Counted from the first letter of the stretch, positions 1-8,900 are shown. The stretch: DNA of 34,739 bases from Xenorhabdus mauleonii (GCF_900113945.1 NZ_FORG01000032.1:1-34739), one strand, 5' to 3'. Numbers and translations are program-made. The notes: generated from the letters alone by a model not told the origin.

Positions 1-239
1 TGCCCTTGGTAGTTCAGGGTGATGTTCGTACTGTGCATGGCGTACCCGTTGCCGGTCTGGTTAAATTCCGCCTGCATCTTGGTGTTGATCATCGCCTTCT
101 GGTCACCCAGCTGCGCCTGAAGGTGTTCTACCGATTCCGCCTGCGCCTTTTGCGTGCTGGAGATGGCTTGTTTATTGGTGATCACATCCGCTGCGGTGTT
201 GTCGAGGTTTGTCCGTATTTCAGTCAACCGCTGTGCGGC
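1..239 (-). pseudogene. Fragment of lambda J-like phage tail tip (host specificity) protein
   Basis: Read on the minus strand in one open frame, this stretch encodes AAQRLTEIRTNLDNTAADV followed by a Lys/Gln-rich segment with AQAESVEHLQAQLG and INTKMQAEFNQTGNGYAMHS. This resembles the C-terminal half of lambda gpJ-type tail tip proteins (DUF1983-like part), which contact the host receptor in siphophages. There is no start codon. The 5' side is cut at about 230-239, where an IS3-family orfA reading frame begins, and the 3' part runs off the window. It is therefore a remnant or an IS-interrupted gene. It is unrelated to the P2-type tail at the other end, so it represents a second phage lineage. 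Family assignment rests on remembered sequence similarity. Confidence 0.6.
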
Positions 240-363
240 CGGCTTCGACGGATTTCAGAACGGCGATAATCTGGTGTTCGGTGAATCGGGCTTTACGCAT
301 GGTGATCTCCTCAAGGGACATAATCAGTATGTCGGAAGATCTCTAAAAGTAAATGGTCCGGTT
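234..363 (-). mobile_element. IS3-family transposase orfA 5' remnant with its leader
   Basis: From the ATG at 300 (minus) the frame reads MRKARFTEHQIIAVLKSVEAG, the start of OrfA of IS3-family elements (helix-turn-helix half). It is preceded by a good ribosome-binding site (TTGAGGAG, 7 bases before the ATG). After about 23 codons the frame leaves OrfA and enters the phage tail-tip sequence, so only the left end and first 70 bp of the gene survive. The upstream stretch to about 363 is probably the element's terminal repeat and leader, but I cannot fix the outer boundary. It cannot encode an active transposase. Confidence 0.6.
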
Positions 364-466
364 TAGAGGGATGCTTACATATCTAACTCGTTTAATTTAC
401 TTAAGTCAGTTGGGTAGACGGAAGCACTTTGATAATAAATTTACGGACAAGATGTAAATATGTAGC

Positions 467-1045
467 CTAGCGGCGATGTACACTGGTGGTTTCTAAAGCC
501 GATATAGGTAAAATTGTGTACAATTTAAAGCTATTGCTTGGCCTCGCCATCGTCACTATTTCACCACGGTTAGGCCAATATTCTTCTTTAAACCATGCTA
601 TAAAATCTTCGCGTTTCGGAAAATGGACGCAACCCAAGTTGGGGTCGAAGCAATCAATCCCATGAGCAGTTACTGCTATGCCAATAGCATGAATTCCATA
701 TGTCAAAGTTTCATAACCTTCATCGATAGTGGCTAATTTTTTTTCAATATCTTTCTCCTCATAGCAAACTATATACTTATTAAATAATCCGATTTCATAA
801 AGAAATTCCAGGCCATCCATTCTGTCAGCTTTAAGATTTTCAACTATTCGTATATAACTAGGGAGTTTTATATTTCCGGGGAATAGGCGAGACTTTCCTG
901 ATTTGTGCATCTTTATCCACGCCATTACCAAACTACTACAGGCACCATTTTGCATAGTCAAAGAAAACTTAAGAGGAAAATGTAGAGTTTGATTAAAACG
1001 AAAAACCCAATTTCCCCCAAATTTATCAGCATCTAATAACGGCAT
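467..1045 (-). CDS. YopT-type (peptidase C58-like) cysteine protease candidate
   Basis: 192 residues, start supported by GAGGGA about 9 bases upstream. The order and spacing of three motifs match the papain-like C58 family (YopT, AvrPphB): NGACSSLVMAW with Cys36, GIHAIGIAV with His119, and CFDPNLG with Asp134. In YopT the same Cys/His/Asp triad cleaves prenylated Rho GTPases in the host cell. No signal peptide or membrane segment is visible, so delivery would need a specialised secretion route or uptake. It lies alone between mobile-element remnants and an unrecognised ORF, and its DNA is AT-rich, which suggests horizontal acquisition. The fold and triad call is fairly firm. Substrate and effector status are inference. 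Other papain-like toxin domains that share H...DPN remain possible. Confidence 0.6.
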   Translation of the reverse strand: MPLLDADKFGGNWVFRFNQTLHFPLKFSLTMQNGACSSLVMAWIKMHKSGKSRLFPGNIKLPSYIRIVENLKADRMDGLEFLYEIGLFNKYIVCYEEKDIEKKLATIDEGYETLTYGIHAIGIAVTAHGIDCFDPNLGCVHFPKREDFIAWFKEEYWPNRGEIVTMARPSNSFKLYTILPISALETTSVHRR

Positions 1046-1162
1046 CTTTAAATTCCCTCATTCACTGTGTATTTAATCTACGTCAAAAAGATTAGAGTAA
1101 AGATATGGTAAGGTTTTACCTAGTGTAAAGAGTTTTAGTAAAGACTCTTAATAAATTCTATA

Positions 1163-1315
1163 TTACAATGAATTAGTTCGACTCCAGTAAAACGCCGGGA
1201 TTAAACTCAACTCATCGATATGCTCGAAATCCTCCATTTCAGGAAGCTGAGCGATATGGAAATCCCTATAATTTCTATTTAAACTCGAAGCTAACCAGAA
1301 TGTTAAACTTTCACC
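1163..1315 (-). other. In-frame open extension past the stop of the 378-aa ORF
   Basis: The TGA of the upstream ORF (1316-1318) is followed in the same frame by 50 open codons up to a TAA at 1163-1165. They encode a protein-like sequence including FWLASSLNRNYRDFHIAQL and EDFEHIDELSLIPAFYW. This could be the original C-terminus lost to a nonsense mutation, or the tail of an older gene. No separate start codon or ribosome-binding site is evident. Confidence 0.35.
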
Positions 1316-2452
1316 TCATTGTTCATTAAGAAACATTTTAATACGATTAAGAACATCTTTGTCATTGATATAAACGAGTTTTATATGATGATTAGCATTA
1401 CTGTTCATTAACCTCTTTGCATGTCTTAGTTCTGAATGTGCAATAGCCGATCTATAATCCAAAGATCCAATATTTTTGTAATCACAATCCCGCCAATGAT
1501 GATGAAATTTCTTTTCATCTATATTGGATTTTTCTTTATATCTTTTAAAGCGATTATCATCCTCCATATAAAATACCAATCCTTTAATAGGTGAATTGGG
1601 GTTTCCGGCTTCGGCTTCAACCCAGTCAACTGCCAATTTTGATAATTTTCGCCAATATGATTTGGCAAAGCTACGTGTAATGATTTCTCCATGATATTTT
1701 TTTTCATAATTTTCGAAATTATCATAATAAGATCCAGGCTCTCCTATTTCTTGCTTGAGCCTTAAAAGGTTATCAATGCCTTCCTCATCACTTCTTAAAT
1801 AAGATTCAAAAGCATTGTGAGTATAATTCTTATCTTTAATTGTATTTATCAAGTTTGAATGTGTAAGCGCAGAGCTAGTATGGTATTGTCCCGACTTTAT
1901 CATTTTTCCTTCATTTACATGTTTATTCACATAAGCAAAAGGAATGTTTTTTGCGAGAAACCCTGCTTTGTAGTTACTATACACTTTTTCATTGCCGACT
2001 TTATCTTTATTATTACTCCTTCTTGTTAATGTGTCATGAATAGATATTTTATTTATATTTCGGCCTAAAAAGTCGCCCCAACTATTCAGTAAATAATGTA
2101 TAGAATTTGGTTCAATGAATCCTATAAGCGTTTTTTCTTGATCTTGTGTAATAGAATAACTATCGTTTTTTGCTTCATGATTAAAAGACCACATCGCTGC
2201 ATAAAAGTTTTTTTCAGCCATTAATGCATTAGAAAGATACAAAGACTTAAACATTTCATTTTTATTTCTGGTGAAGTGATTTATGGCACTTAAAATATTA
2301 TTTGAAGATAAATCTAATCCTAATGATGAACTCAGAATATCGATAGTTATATAAACATTGCCATCTCTAGCAATCTTTTCATCATATAATTTCTTTAAAT
2401 AATTGTTTCTTGGACTATCAAGCCCGAAAACCACCATAATGTTTTTTTTCAT
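1316..2452 (-). CDS. Unrecognised 378-aa hydrophilic protein
   Basis: I do not recognise the family. The protein begins MKKNIMVVFGLDSPRNNYL and has no signal peptide or membrane helix. It is rich in Asn, Lys, Tyr and His, and contains FHHHWRDCDYKN near residue 320 and IAHSELRHAKRLM near 345. The DNA is markedly AT-rich. The start lies 5 bases after the end of a decayed reading frame, with only a weak GAG upstream, so the two may once have been translationally coupled. Its position beside a YopT-like protease candidate and IS/phage remnants makes an effector, toxin or island cargo role possible, but nothing in the sequence proves it. The frame stays open for 50 codons past the stop, so the protein may be truncated. 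Confidence 0.6.
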   Translation of the reverse strand: MKKNIMVVFGLDSPRNNYLKKLYDEKIARDGNVYITIDILSSSLGLDLSSNNILSAINHFTRNKNEMFKSLYLSNALMAEKNFYAAMWSFNHEAKNDSYSITQDQEKTLIGFIEPNSIHYLLNSWGDFLGRNINKISIHDTLTRRSNNKDKVGNEKVYSNYKAGFLAKNIPFAYVNKHVNEGKMIKSGQYHTSSALTHSNLINTIKDKNYTHNAFESYLRSDEEGIDNLLRLKQEIGEPGSYYDNFENYEKKYHGEIITRSFAKSYWRKLSKLAVDWVEAEAGNPNSPIKGLVFYMEDDNRFKRYKEKSNIDEKKFHHHWRDCDYKNIGSLDYRSAIAHSELRHAKRLMNSNANHHIKLVYINDKDVLNRIKMFLNEQ

Positions 2453-2456
2453 GATG

Positions 2457-2882
2457 TTAACTCAAATTTTTGGTCACATAGTGCCTTGTCCCACGCGCAT
2501 GAGCTTGCCAACTGAGATCCTCACGCAAGAGAATATGCATTAAGTCATCCAAAATGCCAGTGCTGCTCTGCCAGATCACACCGTGGATAATGGTACCCTT
2601 GGTGCCTTTTTTCCATCCGGACGTACGAAAGTTGATTATCCGTGGACATAGTTGTTCACGCAGTCCCGGATATTCACGCATCAAGTATTTTCTCGTTCTC
2701 GAGTATTTCTGTCACTTGATGGCGGGGACTTTCGTCATCTCTGCAGCTAGCTGGGTTACATGGAACCTCCCCAACCCACCTCGAACCAGTTTAGTGATTG
2801 TGTGTAATGAGCTACGCCCGAAATACTCATAAGCTGGGTTTTCAATTCTCAGCAACCGTTCAAACTCGGTAAACTGGAACAT
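2457..2882 (-). pseudogene. Decayed gene with an internal stop, family not recognised
   Basis: From an ATG at 2882 one frame runs 142 codons to 2457, interrupted only by a TGA at codon 57. The first part starts MFQFTEFERLLRIENPAYEY and continues with SLHTITKLVRGGLGRFHV. The second part contains REYPGLREQLCPRIINFRT and WKKGTKGTIIHGVIW. Both halves look protein-like and keep the same frame, which argues for a single gene broken by a point mutation. GC content is higher than in the neighbouring AT-rich ORF. I cannot assign a family; a mobile-element or plasmid-type gene would fit the setting. Confidence 0.4.
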
Positions 2883-3467
2883 ACGCCCCCCTCTATATAT
2901 TCTCTGCTTCGTTGAATGCTACGTTTCTCACATCTGTTTTTTGCATCTAAAGAAACAAACCGTTTTTCGCAAAATAACACCTTACCACCATGATTGCGAG
3001 ATGGTCTCTACTTTGAAATCACGTTCTCTATTTTTTAGGTGCACAAATTTTTCCTTGCCCAATCCAATAAATAAGTTGAGGTTAACTGTAGTACGGCCTG
3101 AAAGATGCCCGACGTGTGAAGTTACCAGTTAAATCTGATTTCACCTTTCATAAAGCCCATATTTTTTCTATATAAGAAATAAGTATTTTCAAATAATTAA
3201 AGAAAACTATCCTCTATTAACATCATTTATTTAAATGACTCATTTTCATCTCCAAATGTAAATTTAATAAAACAGGTGCAGCCAACAAAAGTATTCTGAA
3301 TATTAGAGACTACTGATTTTCCCTGCCCCAAAAGCATTCACTGTGGAATGGCAATCTATTTTCCTCAATCTGCCTTTTCGCCGGTTTATCCAGAAACCAA
3401 AATAATCCAGCGAGTGTAAGCCTTGAAAATTCAATTTTACGAGCAATCAACTGCACTCTTTGGCAAT
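2883..3467. other. Intergenic AT-rich stretch, no gene supported
   Basis: A 585-base gap between the decayed gene and the histidine phosphatase. A 63-codon plus-strand frame (from 2941) starts with TTG, has no ribosome-binding site and no recognisable motif. No strong hairpin or terminator was seen. It is probably decayed island DNA. Confidence 0.5.
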
Positions 3468-4094
3468 TCAATTAATTTTCAGTAAATGGCTGGCTATTCC
3501 CCATTTAACTACATGGATATTTTCTTTTGCCATTTCATTGACTTCCAGTATCGAATAGCCGGCATTAAGATGATAAAAACGAGGGAACTCATTGAAGGTG
3601 CGCTCTTTAAGTAATGCGATGACGGCTTGTATGATGTGACCATGCGAAACCAGACAAACTGTATTGTATGAGCAAATGAGTGGCAATTTTTGTATAAAAC
3701 TAATTAAGCGATTTGCGGCTTGTGCCAATGATTCCCCCTGAGGAGGAACATAATCGGCATTGTTTTCAAAAAGCGAAACCGCTGCATCAGGATATTTCCG
3801 TCGAACATTTTCAAGGAATTGACCTTCGAATTGACCAAAGTGCTGCTCTTTCAATTCATCCTGCAATGCCAGCGTACAACCAAAATTGCGGGCTATGGCC
3901 GATGCCATAGCCCGCGTTCTGTCTTGCGGTGATGAAAAAACACTTTCTATCCGGATACCCGATGAAAAAAGTTCAGCAATCAATGCGTCCGTTTCCCTGT
4001 GACCCCTTTCTGTTACTGGACTATCAAGCCATCCCTGAATAATACCTTTTCGATTCCATTCAGTTTCAGCATGCCGGATAAGGATAATTTGCAT
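3468..4094 (-). CDS. Histidine phosphatase family protein (phosphoglycerate-mutase-like)
   Basis: 208 residues from the ATG at 4094; a longer frame from TTG at 4118 exists, but the AGAGAGA upstream and the family's usual start MQIILIRHAE favour the ATG. The RHG-type motif is LIRHAETEWNRKG with the phosphate-accepting His8 and Arg7. The second catalytic His is in CLVSHGHIIQAV, and the acid/basic pocket includes EQHFGQFEGQ and GESLAQAANR. This is the cofactor-dependent phosphoglycerate-mutase/phosphatase superfamily (GpmB, CobC and SixA relatives). The substrate cannot be read from sequence. No operon partner is certain; the next gene on the same strand is a secreted protein 40 bases upstream. 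Confidence 0.85.
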   Translation of the reverse strand: MQIILIRHAETEWNRKGIIQGWLDSPVTERGHRETDALIAELFSSGIRIESVFSSPQDRTRAMASAIARNFGCTLALQDELKEQHFGQFEGQFLENVRRKYPDAAVSLFENNADYVPPQGESLAQAANRLISFIQKLPLICSYNTVCLVSHGHIIQAVIALLKERTFNEFPRFYHLNAGYSILEVNEMAKENIHVVKWGIASHLLKIN

Positions 4095-4133
4095 AACCAC
4101 ACACAATCTCTCTAACAATTGGATTTAATCAGT

Positions 4134-4631
4134 TTATTCAGCAAGAAATTCCACAGAAATATCAATTTTAGACTCTCCACCATAGGCTTTTATTTCGTAA
4201 CAATCTGTTTCTCCACAGAAAGCCTTTTCAACAATATTTTCACATCCTTTTATTTCTGTATACCATCCTGCGTCATACCCGTGTTCAAAGGTTAAATCAC
4301 AACTCATCGGACCGCTGGATATCTTCCAGCCAACGCTTTTTGTTCTTAAAGTGCAACCACTAAAAATATTATCATTATCTTTTAAATAAATATCAGATTT
4401 TTCATTAGGTCCAATACTTACCTCATTAGGGCCACTATCATACATACATTTACTGCTTTCTTTATCTATTTTTAATTTATATTGAGAGGAAGCTAAATTC
4501 TTAAATTCCATATTATATTCAGCCGATAAAGAAGCTTCCTTTTCTGTATAAACATCATTTTCTTCTGCTGACGAAGGGAAAACCAATAAATAACAGAGAG
4601 CAGCTAATATTGCGCCATATATCTTATTCAT
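4134..4631 (-). CDS. Secreted Cys-containing protein of unknown function
   Basis: 165 residues from the ATG at 4631, chosen over an in-frame ATG at 4655 because AAGGAG lies 6-7 bases before it and the N-terminus then becomes a classical signal peptide (MNKIYGAILAALCYLLVFPSSA, cleavage near residue 22). The mature part is acidic and predicted all-beta in character, with repeated Gly-Pro motifs (SGPNEVSIGPNE, SSGPMSCDL) and six cysteines that could form disulfides in the periplasm or outside. Its pattern vaguely recalls small beta-sandwich secreted proteins, but I cannot name a family. DNA is AT-rich. It may share a transcript with the downstream phosphatase (40-base gap). Confidence 0.65.
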   Translation of the reverse strand: MNKIYGAILAALCYLLVFPSSAEENDVYTEKEASLSAEYNMEFKNLASSQYKLKIDKESSKCMYDSGPNEVSIGPNEKSDIYLKDNDNIFSGCTLRTKSVGWKISSGPMSCDLTFEHGYDAGWYTEIKGCENIVEKAFCGETDCYEIKAYGGESKIDISVEFLAE

Positions 4632-4929
4632 GTTGTTCTCCTTGCGGTAAAACAATTAAGATACCCACTTTTTATATTATTAAAAGTTATCATTTCCTCT
4701 ATGACAATTTTATTAAATGATAGTTTACGATAAAACATTAGCGACTTCTTTTTCATCGCGGTTAAATTGTAAACAGTTTGATTTATTTATCCTCAACAAA
4801 AATAATAAGACACATAAAAAATTTTACGAATAAACCCATTTATCGGCATTATGAACTAAACTCATAACAGCACTATTGAAATATGTTAACTACATGAATA
4901 TAAACATAAAAATAAATCAGGAAACATAA

Positions 4930-5268
4930 ATGAGAAAAGGCACTGTAATTCGAGATTATGTCAGAGCATATCCAAATCCCATCACATTAAAAACCGGAGA
5001 AAAGGTTGCAATCAGCCATTGCGATATTGAATACCCCGGCTGGATTTGGACGACAAATCAGTTAAATATCAGCGGCTGGGTTCCCCAGCAAATTTTGCAT
5101 ATCACTCAGCCTAATCAAGCGATATGTAATGAAAATTATACTGCCCATGAATTAACCGTAAAAACAGGAGAACACTTGTATCTAGAAAGGGTATTAAATG
5201 GTTGGTATTGGGCACATAAAATATCTGGAGAAACGGGATGGATACCTCAAGAATATATTAAATTTTAA
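4930..5268 (+). CDS. Small protein with two tandem bacterial SH3 domains
   Basis: 112 residues made of two copies of the same fold. Residues about 1-57 end in GWVPQQIL and residues about 60-112 end in GWIPQEYI. Each copy contains the typical SH3 features: a T.KTGE turn, a Trp-rich strand (GWIWTT; GWYWAHK) and the final GW(V/I)P. No signal peptide is present, so it probably acts in the cytoplasm as a binding module. AGGAAA precedes the ATG by 6 bases. Ligand and partners are unknown. It is preceded by about 300 AT-rich bases without other genes and followed by the PLP enzyme in the same direction. Confidence 0.7.
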   Translation: MRKGTVIRDYVRAYPNPITLKTGEKVAISHCDIEYPGWIWTTNQLNISGWVPQQILHITQPNQAICNENYTAHELTVKTGEHLYLERVLNGWYWAHKISGETGWIPQEYIKF

Positions 5269-5388
5269 AAAAATTATTAATGGTGATAATTATCTCATTA
5301 TTAGTTTAAATATTAGTATTACAATAAAATTTGATATGGTATTTTTAGACAAAAGAAATAATTCACTGAGCTAATGGAGCCTCTAATA

Positions 5389-6357
5389 ATGAAGTTTACT
5401 CCCGATTACAATGATATCTCTGCTGCCCACTCCCGAATTAAATCCCATCTCAATAAGACTCCCGTCATCACATCGACAACAGTTAATGAACTCTTCGATG
5501 CTCAGGTTTATTTTAAATGTGAAAATTATCAAAAAATGGGGGCATTCAAATTCCGCGGTGCCATGAATGCTCTCAGCCAATTTAGTGATGAGCAAAAAAA
5601 GGGTGGGGTTGTTGCTTTTTCATCAGGCAATCATGCGCAAGCCATTGCATTGGCGGCCAAGTTACTGAATATTTCAGCCACAATTGTCATGCCGAAAGAT
5701 GCACCGCAAGCCAAAGTCAATGCTACCAAGGGCTATGGTGGTCAGATTGTTTTTTATGATAGATATACTGAAATTGCCGAAGATATCTGCGCTCAATTGG
5801 TAGAAAAACATGGCATGACGTTCATCCCACCGTTTAACCATCCTCATATTATTGCGGGTCAAGGCACCGTTGCAAAAGATCTGTTTGAAGAAGTCGGCGA
5901 GCTGGATTCGCTGTTTGTGCCACTTGGCGGCGGCGGCCTGTTGTCCGGTTCGGCACTTTCTGCATCCAATTTATCACCAAAGTGCCGGGTCTTCGGTGTT
6001 GAGCCAGAAGCAGGTAATGACGGTCAGCAATCATTTAGAAAAGGTGAAATCGTTCATATCGATACGCCAAAAACAATTGCCGATGGCGCACAAACCAAAT
6101 ATATCGGGCAATATCCGTTTGCCATCATTCGTCATCTGGTCGAAGATATTTTGACAGCGTCAGATGAGCAATTAGTTGATGCCATGTACTTTTTTGCAGA
6201 GCGAATGAAAATGGTTGTCGAGCCTACCGGCTGTTTGGGATTTGCTGCGGCCAAAGCCATGCGGGAACAACTGAAAGGGCAACGTATCGGGATTATTGTC
6301 AGTGGCGGGAATATCGATATGAAGCGTTATTCTGAGTTGCTGGCAAGTAGAGTTTAA
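5389..6357 (+). CDS. PLP-dependent threonine/serine dehydratase family (threo-3-hydroxyaspartate dehydratase or serine racemase-like)
   Basis: 322 residues of fold-type II PLP enzyme. Lys54 in GAFKFRGAMN forms the Schiff base, SSGNHAQAIA binds the substrate carboxylate, the GGGGLLSG loop holds the PLP phosphate, and the C-terminal SGGNIDM fits the family. This length and motif set match the short single-domain branch that includes serine racemase and L-threo-3-hydroxyaspartate dehydratase; the C-terminal regulatory domain of biosynthetic IlvA is absent. The ATG at 5389 is preferred because the GGAG inside an earlier in-frame ATG (5374) is its ribosome-binding site. Exact substrate (Ser, Thr or 3-hydroxyaspartate) cannot be decided. 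A hairpin follows the gene. Confidence 0.85.
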   Translation: MKFTPDYNDISAAHSRIKSHLNKTPVITSTTVNELFDAQVYFKCENYQKMGAFKFRGAMNALSQFSDEQKKGGVVAFSSGNHAQAIALAAKLLNISATIVMPKDAPQAKVNATKGYGGQIVFYDRYTEIAEDICAQLVEKHGMTFIPPFNHPHIIAGQGTVAKDLFEEVGELDSLFVPLGGGGLLSGSALSASNLSPKCRVFGVEPEAGNDGQQSFRKGEIVHIDTPKTIADGAQTKYIGQYPFAIIRHLVEDILTASDEQLVDAMYFFAERMKMVVEPTGCLGFAAAKAMREQLKGQRIGIIVSGGNIDMKRYSELLASRV

Positions 6358-6674
6358 TCCGAGGCTGTTAATGCAGTGAACCCGTCATTAACTCGGTTCA
6401 CATCCGCAATCACCTAATAACAAACGCCAGTAGGCTGATACTGGCGTAATTTCATTTTAATTTACCCTTCACCACAGCCAGCAACTGTTCGCATTCTTAT
6501 ATTTCATCAGTAATTTAAATTTCATCGGGGATTTAATCTCGTGATAATAGATACAGAGTATTATCCAGACATAATTTATTTGTAAATTATATTAAATATA
6601 ATTTAAGTTCATTGACCTTCCTGTAAGGGGAAGCTTTATAGTTTTGAATAAGTTAATTAACCAAACAGGATAAT
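6358..6674. other. Intergenic region with two hairpins
   Basis: A gap of 317 bases. It contains an inverted repeat GTGAACC/GGTTCAC (6376-6382 and 6395-6401) and the stronger hairpin listed separately. The rest is AT-rich leader DNA of the DUF305 gene with no coding signal. Confidence 0.5.
6424..6447 (+). terminator. Probable terminator after the PLP enzyme
   Basis: Perfect 9-bp stem ACGCCAGTA / TACTGGCGT with a 6-base loop, followed by AATTTCATTTTAATTT. The U-run is broken, so efficiency is uncertain. Confidence 0.55.
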
Positions 6675-7049
6675 ATGATGAAAAAAATACTTCCTTTAGC
6701 TGTAGTCTTAGGTGCGGTAATGTCTTTTGGTGCTTCCGCCAGTCAAGTAAACACTCACATGAATCATTCCCCTTCAGAAACAGCCTCCGCCATGCAAAAG
6801 GAATTGAATAGTTCAATGGCAAAAATGCATGAAAATATGGCTAAAAGCCTTAACGTTGAAGATGCTGATGTCGCTTTTGCTGAAGGCATGATTGCTCATC
6901 ATTTAGGGGCTATTGATATGGCTAAAATTGAACTTAAATATGGCAAAAACCCCGAAATGAGAGAACTGGCAAAAGCCATTATCAATGCTCAGGGGCCAGA
7001 AATTGAGCAAATGCAAAAATGGCTGGAGAAAAATAAAGCTAAAAAATAA
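6675..7049 (+). CDS. DUF305 family periplasmic protein
   Basis: 124 residues: a signal peptide (MMKKILPLAVVLGAVMSFGASA, cleavage near residue 22-23) followed by a four-helix-type DUF305 domain. The hallmark is FAEGMIAHHLGAIDMAKIEL, with the His-His pair and regularly spaced Met residues (MNHS, SMAKMHENMAK). In characterised relatives such as CopM, this pattern binds copper in the periplasm; here the metal role is inferred. AGGATAAT precedes two adjacent ATGs (6675 and 6678), so the start is uncertain by one codon. The gene appears to be monocistronic, convergent with prpR. Confidence 0.8.
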   Translation: MMKKILPLAVVLGAVMSFGASASQVNTHMNHSPSETASAMQKELNSSMAKMHENMAKSLNVEDADVAFAEGMIAHHLGAIDMAKIELKYGKNPEMRELAKAIINAQGPEIEQMQKWLEKNKAKK

Positions 7050-7059
7050 TTTAGTGATC

Positions 7060-7084
7060 AGGCCGCTATAGAACAAAGCGGTCT
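7060..7084. terminator. Weak hairpin between DUF305 gene and prpR
   Basis: Stem AGGCCGCT / AGCGGTCT (one G-U pair), loop of 9 bases, in the convergent gap. There is no clear U-run on either strand. Confidence 0.3.
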
Positions 7085-7231
7085 ATTAGTCATACTTATG
7101 TAATCTGAGCACATGAATAATAAAGTGTAATCCAAGTTTTGATAAAAAAGCTCAATAATGGGAACGCTATTTCTATCCGGCATCAACGCATTGAGTAATC
7201 TCATTTCCCGCTGAAATTTCCCGGAAGATTT

Positions 7232-8890
7232 CTATTTTTCCTGCTGCAATCTTCGCCATAATGTCGTGCGGCTAATTCCCAAGTATTCTGCTGCTGCGCG
7301 CCGATTACCTGAAAACCGTGCCAAAATGTCATGCACTGAAGGAGTGTCTTGAACAGGTAAAGACATCTCGGCCGGCGCTGTTTTTATGCCATTGGTTAGC
7401 ACATTATTCGCCGCATTGATGTCAATCTGGCGCTCAGGTGAAAGCGACAATATCAGTGCCGGCGTCAAAGACTGCTCAGGATGGGCACTCAAATAAAGAG
7501 CTATCCGTTCCATTAAGTTACGAAGCTCACGAACATTTCCCGGCCAGTGGTATGATTGCAGCGCTTCATGACAATCAGCAAGTTCTTGTATCTTTTGTGG
7601 GGCAATAGGCAAGTTGAGAGCAGCACATGCCCGTTGTAAGTAATCCGTCGCCAACAACCCAATATCGCTCCCCCTTTCCCGCAAGGCGGGTATATTGACC
7701 CGCAATACACTCAGACGATAGAACAAATCCGCCCGGAATCGCCCTTCACGTACCCAGCGATCCAAATCACAATGCGTCGCGCAAATAATGCGAACATCAA
7801 CAGCGATCGGACGATAGCCGCCGACTCTGACAACAGATTTTTCTTCCAATACCCTTAATAACCGAGTTTGCAAAAGTAATGGCATTTCGCCTATTTCATC
7901 CAGAAATAACGTTCCCCGGTGTGCCACTTCAAATAAGCCCGCTCGTCCGCCACGGCGGGAACCAGTAAAAGCGCCCTCTTCATAGCCAAACAGTTCAGCT
8001 TCCAGCAGCGATTCGGCAATAGCCCCACAATTGACGGCAACAAACGGTCGCGGGTGATTTCCGGACAATAACCCATAACGCAACGTATATTCATGATGAA
8101 TAGCTTGAGCCACCAGCTCTTTCCCTGTTCCACTTTCTCCCTGAATCAACACGGTGGCCGTTGAACGGGCATATAGCATTATTGTATTGCGTACATGCTC
8201 CACCACAGCAGAATTTCCTTTGATATCCCGAATTGTGTGGCGGGTGCGCAGTTTATCTTTTGTTGGATAAGGGGAAATGACCGCCTGATTGAGTTTCATG
8301 AATCTGGCAATTTCCAAGGCATCCCGAAATGCCTGACGGATGGAATCAGCAGAATAGATAAAAACCCCCGCCAGTTTGGCTTTATAAGCGAGATCGGTAA
8401 TTAACCCGGCCCCCACTATCACCTTAATGCCCATCGCCTTTAACGCGTTGATCTGTGCTTTCGCATCCTCTTCTGTCACATAGCTGCGTTGTTCAATGCT
8501 CAAATTGAAACTCTTTTGAAATTCTTCCAATACGGGCTGGGTATTCTGATAGGTGATAACACCGATTCGGGAGCTGATGTGCCGGGCGCGAGCCAATGCC
8601 TGCATAAAATCGAATCCGCTTGCTTTGGCGATAATTACGGGAACGGATAAACGGCTTTTCAAATAAGCGCCATTAGAGCCGGCACAAATAACTGCATCAC
8701 AATGCTCGGTTTCCAGACGTTTGCGTATGTGCTGAACGGCATGTTCAAAACCCAATTGAATCGGTGTGATATCAGCCTGATGTGCAAATTCTGGTGTGAT
8801 GTCCCGAAAAAGATCGAAGACTCTGGAAACGGAAACTGTCCAGATCACGGGTTTATTGTTATCACGCTCGCCTGATTGTTCTGCAACCAT
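7232..8890 (-). CDS. prpR: PrpR, sigma-54-dependent activator of propionate catabolism
   Basis: 552 residues. The N-terminal part (about 14-205) is the PrpR sensor domain, which in Salmonella responds to 2-methylcitrate. The central AAA+ domain has Walker A GESGTGKE (251-258), the sigma-54 contact loop GAFTG (306-310) and Walker [10 protein letters not shown] (326-334). The C-terminus carries a Fis-type helix-turn-helix ([20 protein letters not shown], about 527-546). It is divergent from prpBCDE, with repeated TGAAAC-type motifs and a sigma-54 promoter in the shared region. The protein is slightly longer than the E. coli form (528). All residues needed for ATP hydrolysis and sigma-54 activation appear to be intact. 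Confidence 0.96.
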   Translation of the reverse strand: MVAEQSGERDNNKPVIWTVSVSRVFDLFRDITPEFAHQADITPIQLGFEHAVQHIRKRLETEHCDAVICAGSNGAYLKSRLSVPVIIAKASGFDFMQALARARHISSRIGVITYQNTQPVLEEFQKSFNLSIEQRSYVTEEDAKAQINALKAMGIKVIVGAGLITDLAYKAKLAGVFIYSADSIRQAFRDALEIARFMKLNQAVISPYPTKDKLRTRHTIRDIKGNSAVVEHVRNTIMLYARSTATVLIQGESGTGKELVAQAIHHEYTLRYGLLSGNHPRPFVAVNCGAIAESLLEAELFGYEEGAFTGSRRGGRAGLFEVAHRGTLFLDEIGEMPLLLQTRLLRVLEEKSVVRVGGYRPIAVDVRIICATHCDLDRWVREGRFRADLFYRLSVLRVNIPALRERGSDIGLLATDYLQRACAALNLPIAPQKIQELADCHEALQSYHWPGNVRELRNLMERIALYLSAHPEQSLTPALILSLSPERQIDINAANNVLTNGIKTAPAEMSLPVQDTPSVHDILARFSGNRRAAAEYLGISRTTLWRRLQQEK

Positions 8891-8900
8891 ATCCCCTCCG

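Noticed and set aside
6..366. Plus-strand ORFs of 87 and 70 codons at the window start
   Set aside because: The minus strand carries recognisable tail-tip and IS3 OrfA sequences in the same place; the plus frames have no motif.
2941..3132. 63-codon plus-strand ORF with a CPTC motif near its end
   Set aside because: Starts with TTG without a ribosome-binding site, and a single Cys pair is not enough for a zinc-binding or transposase call.
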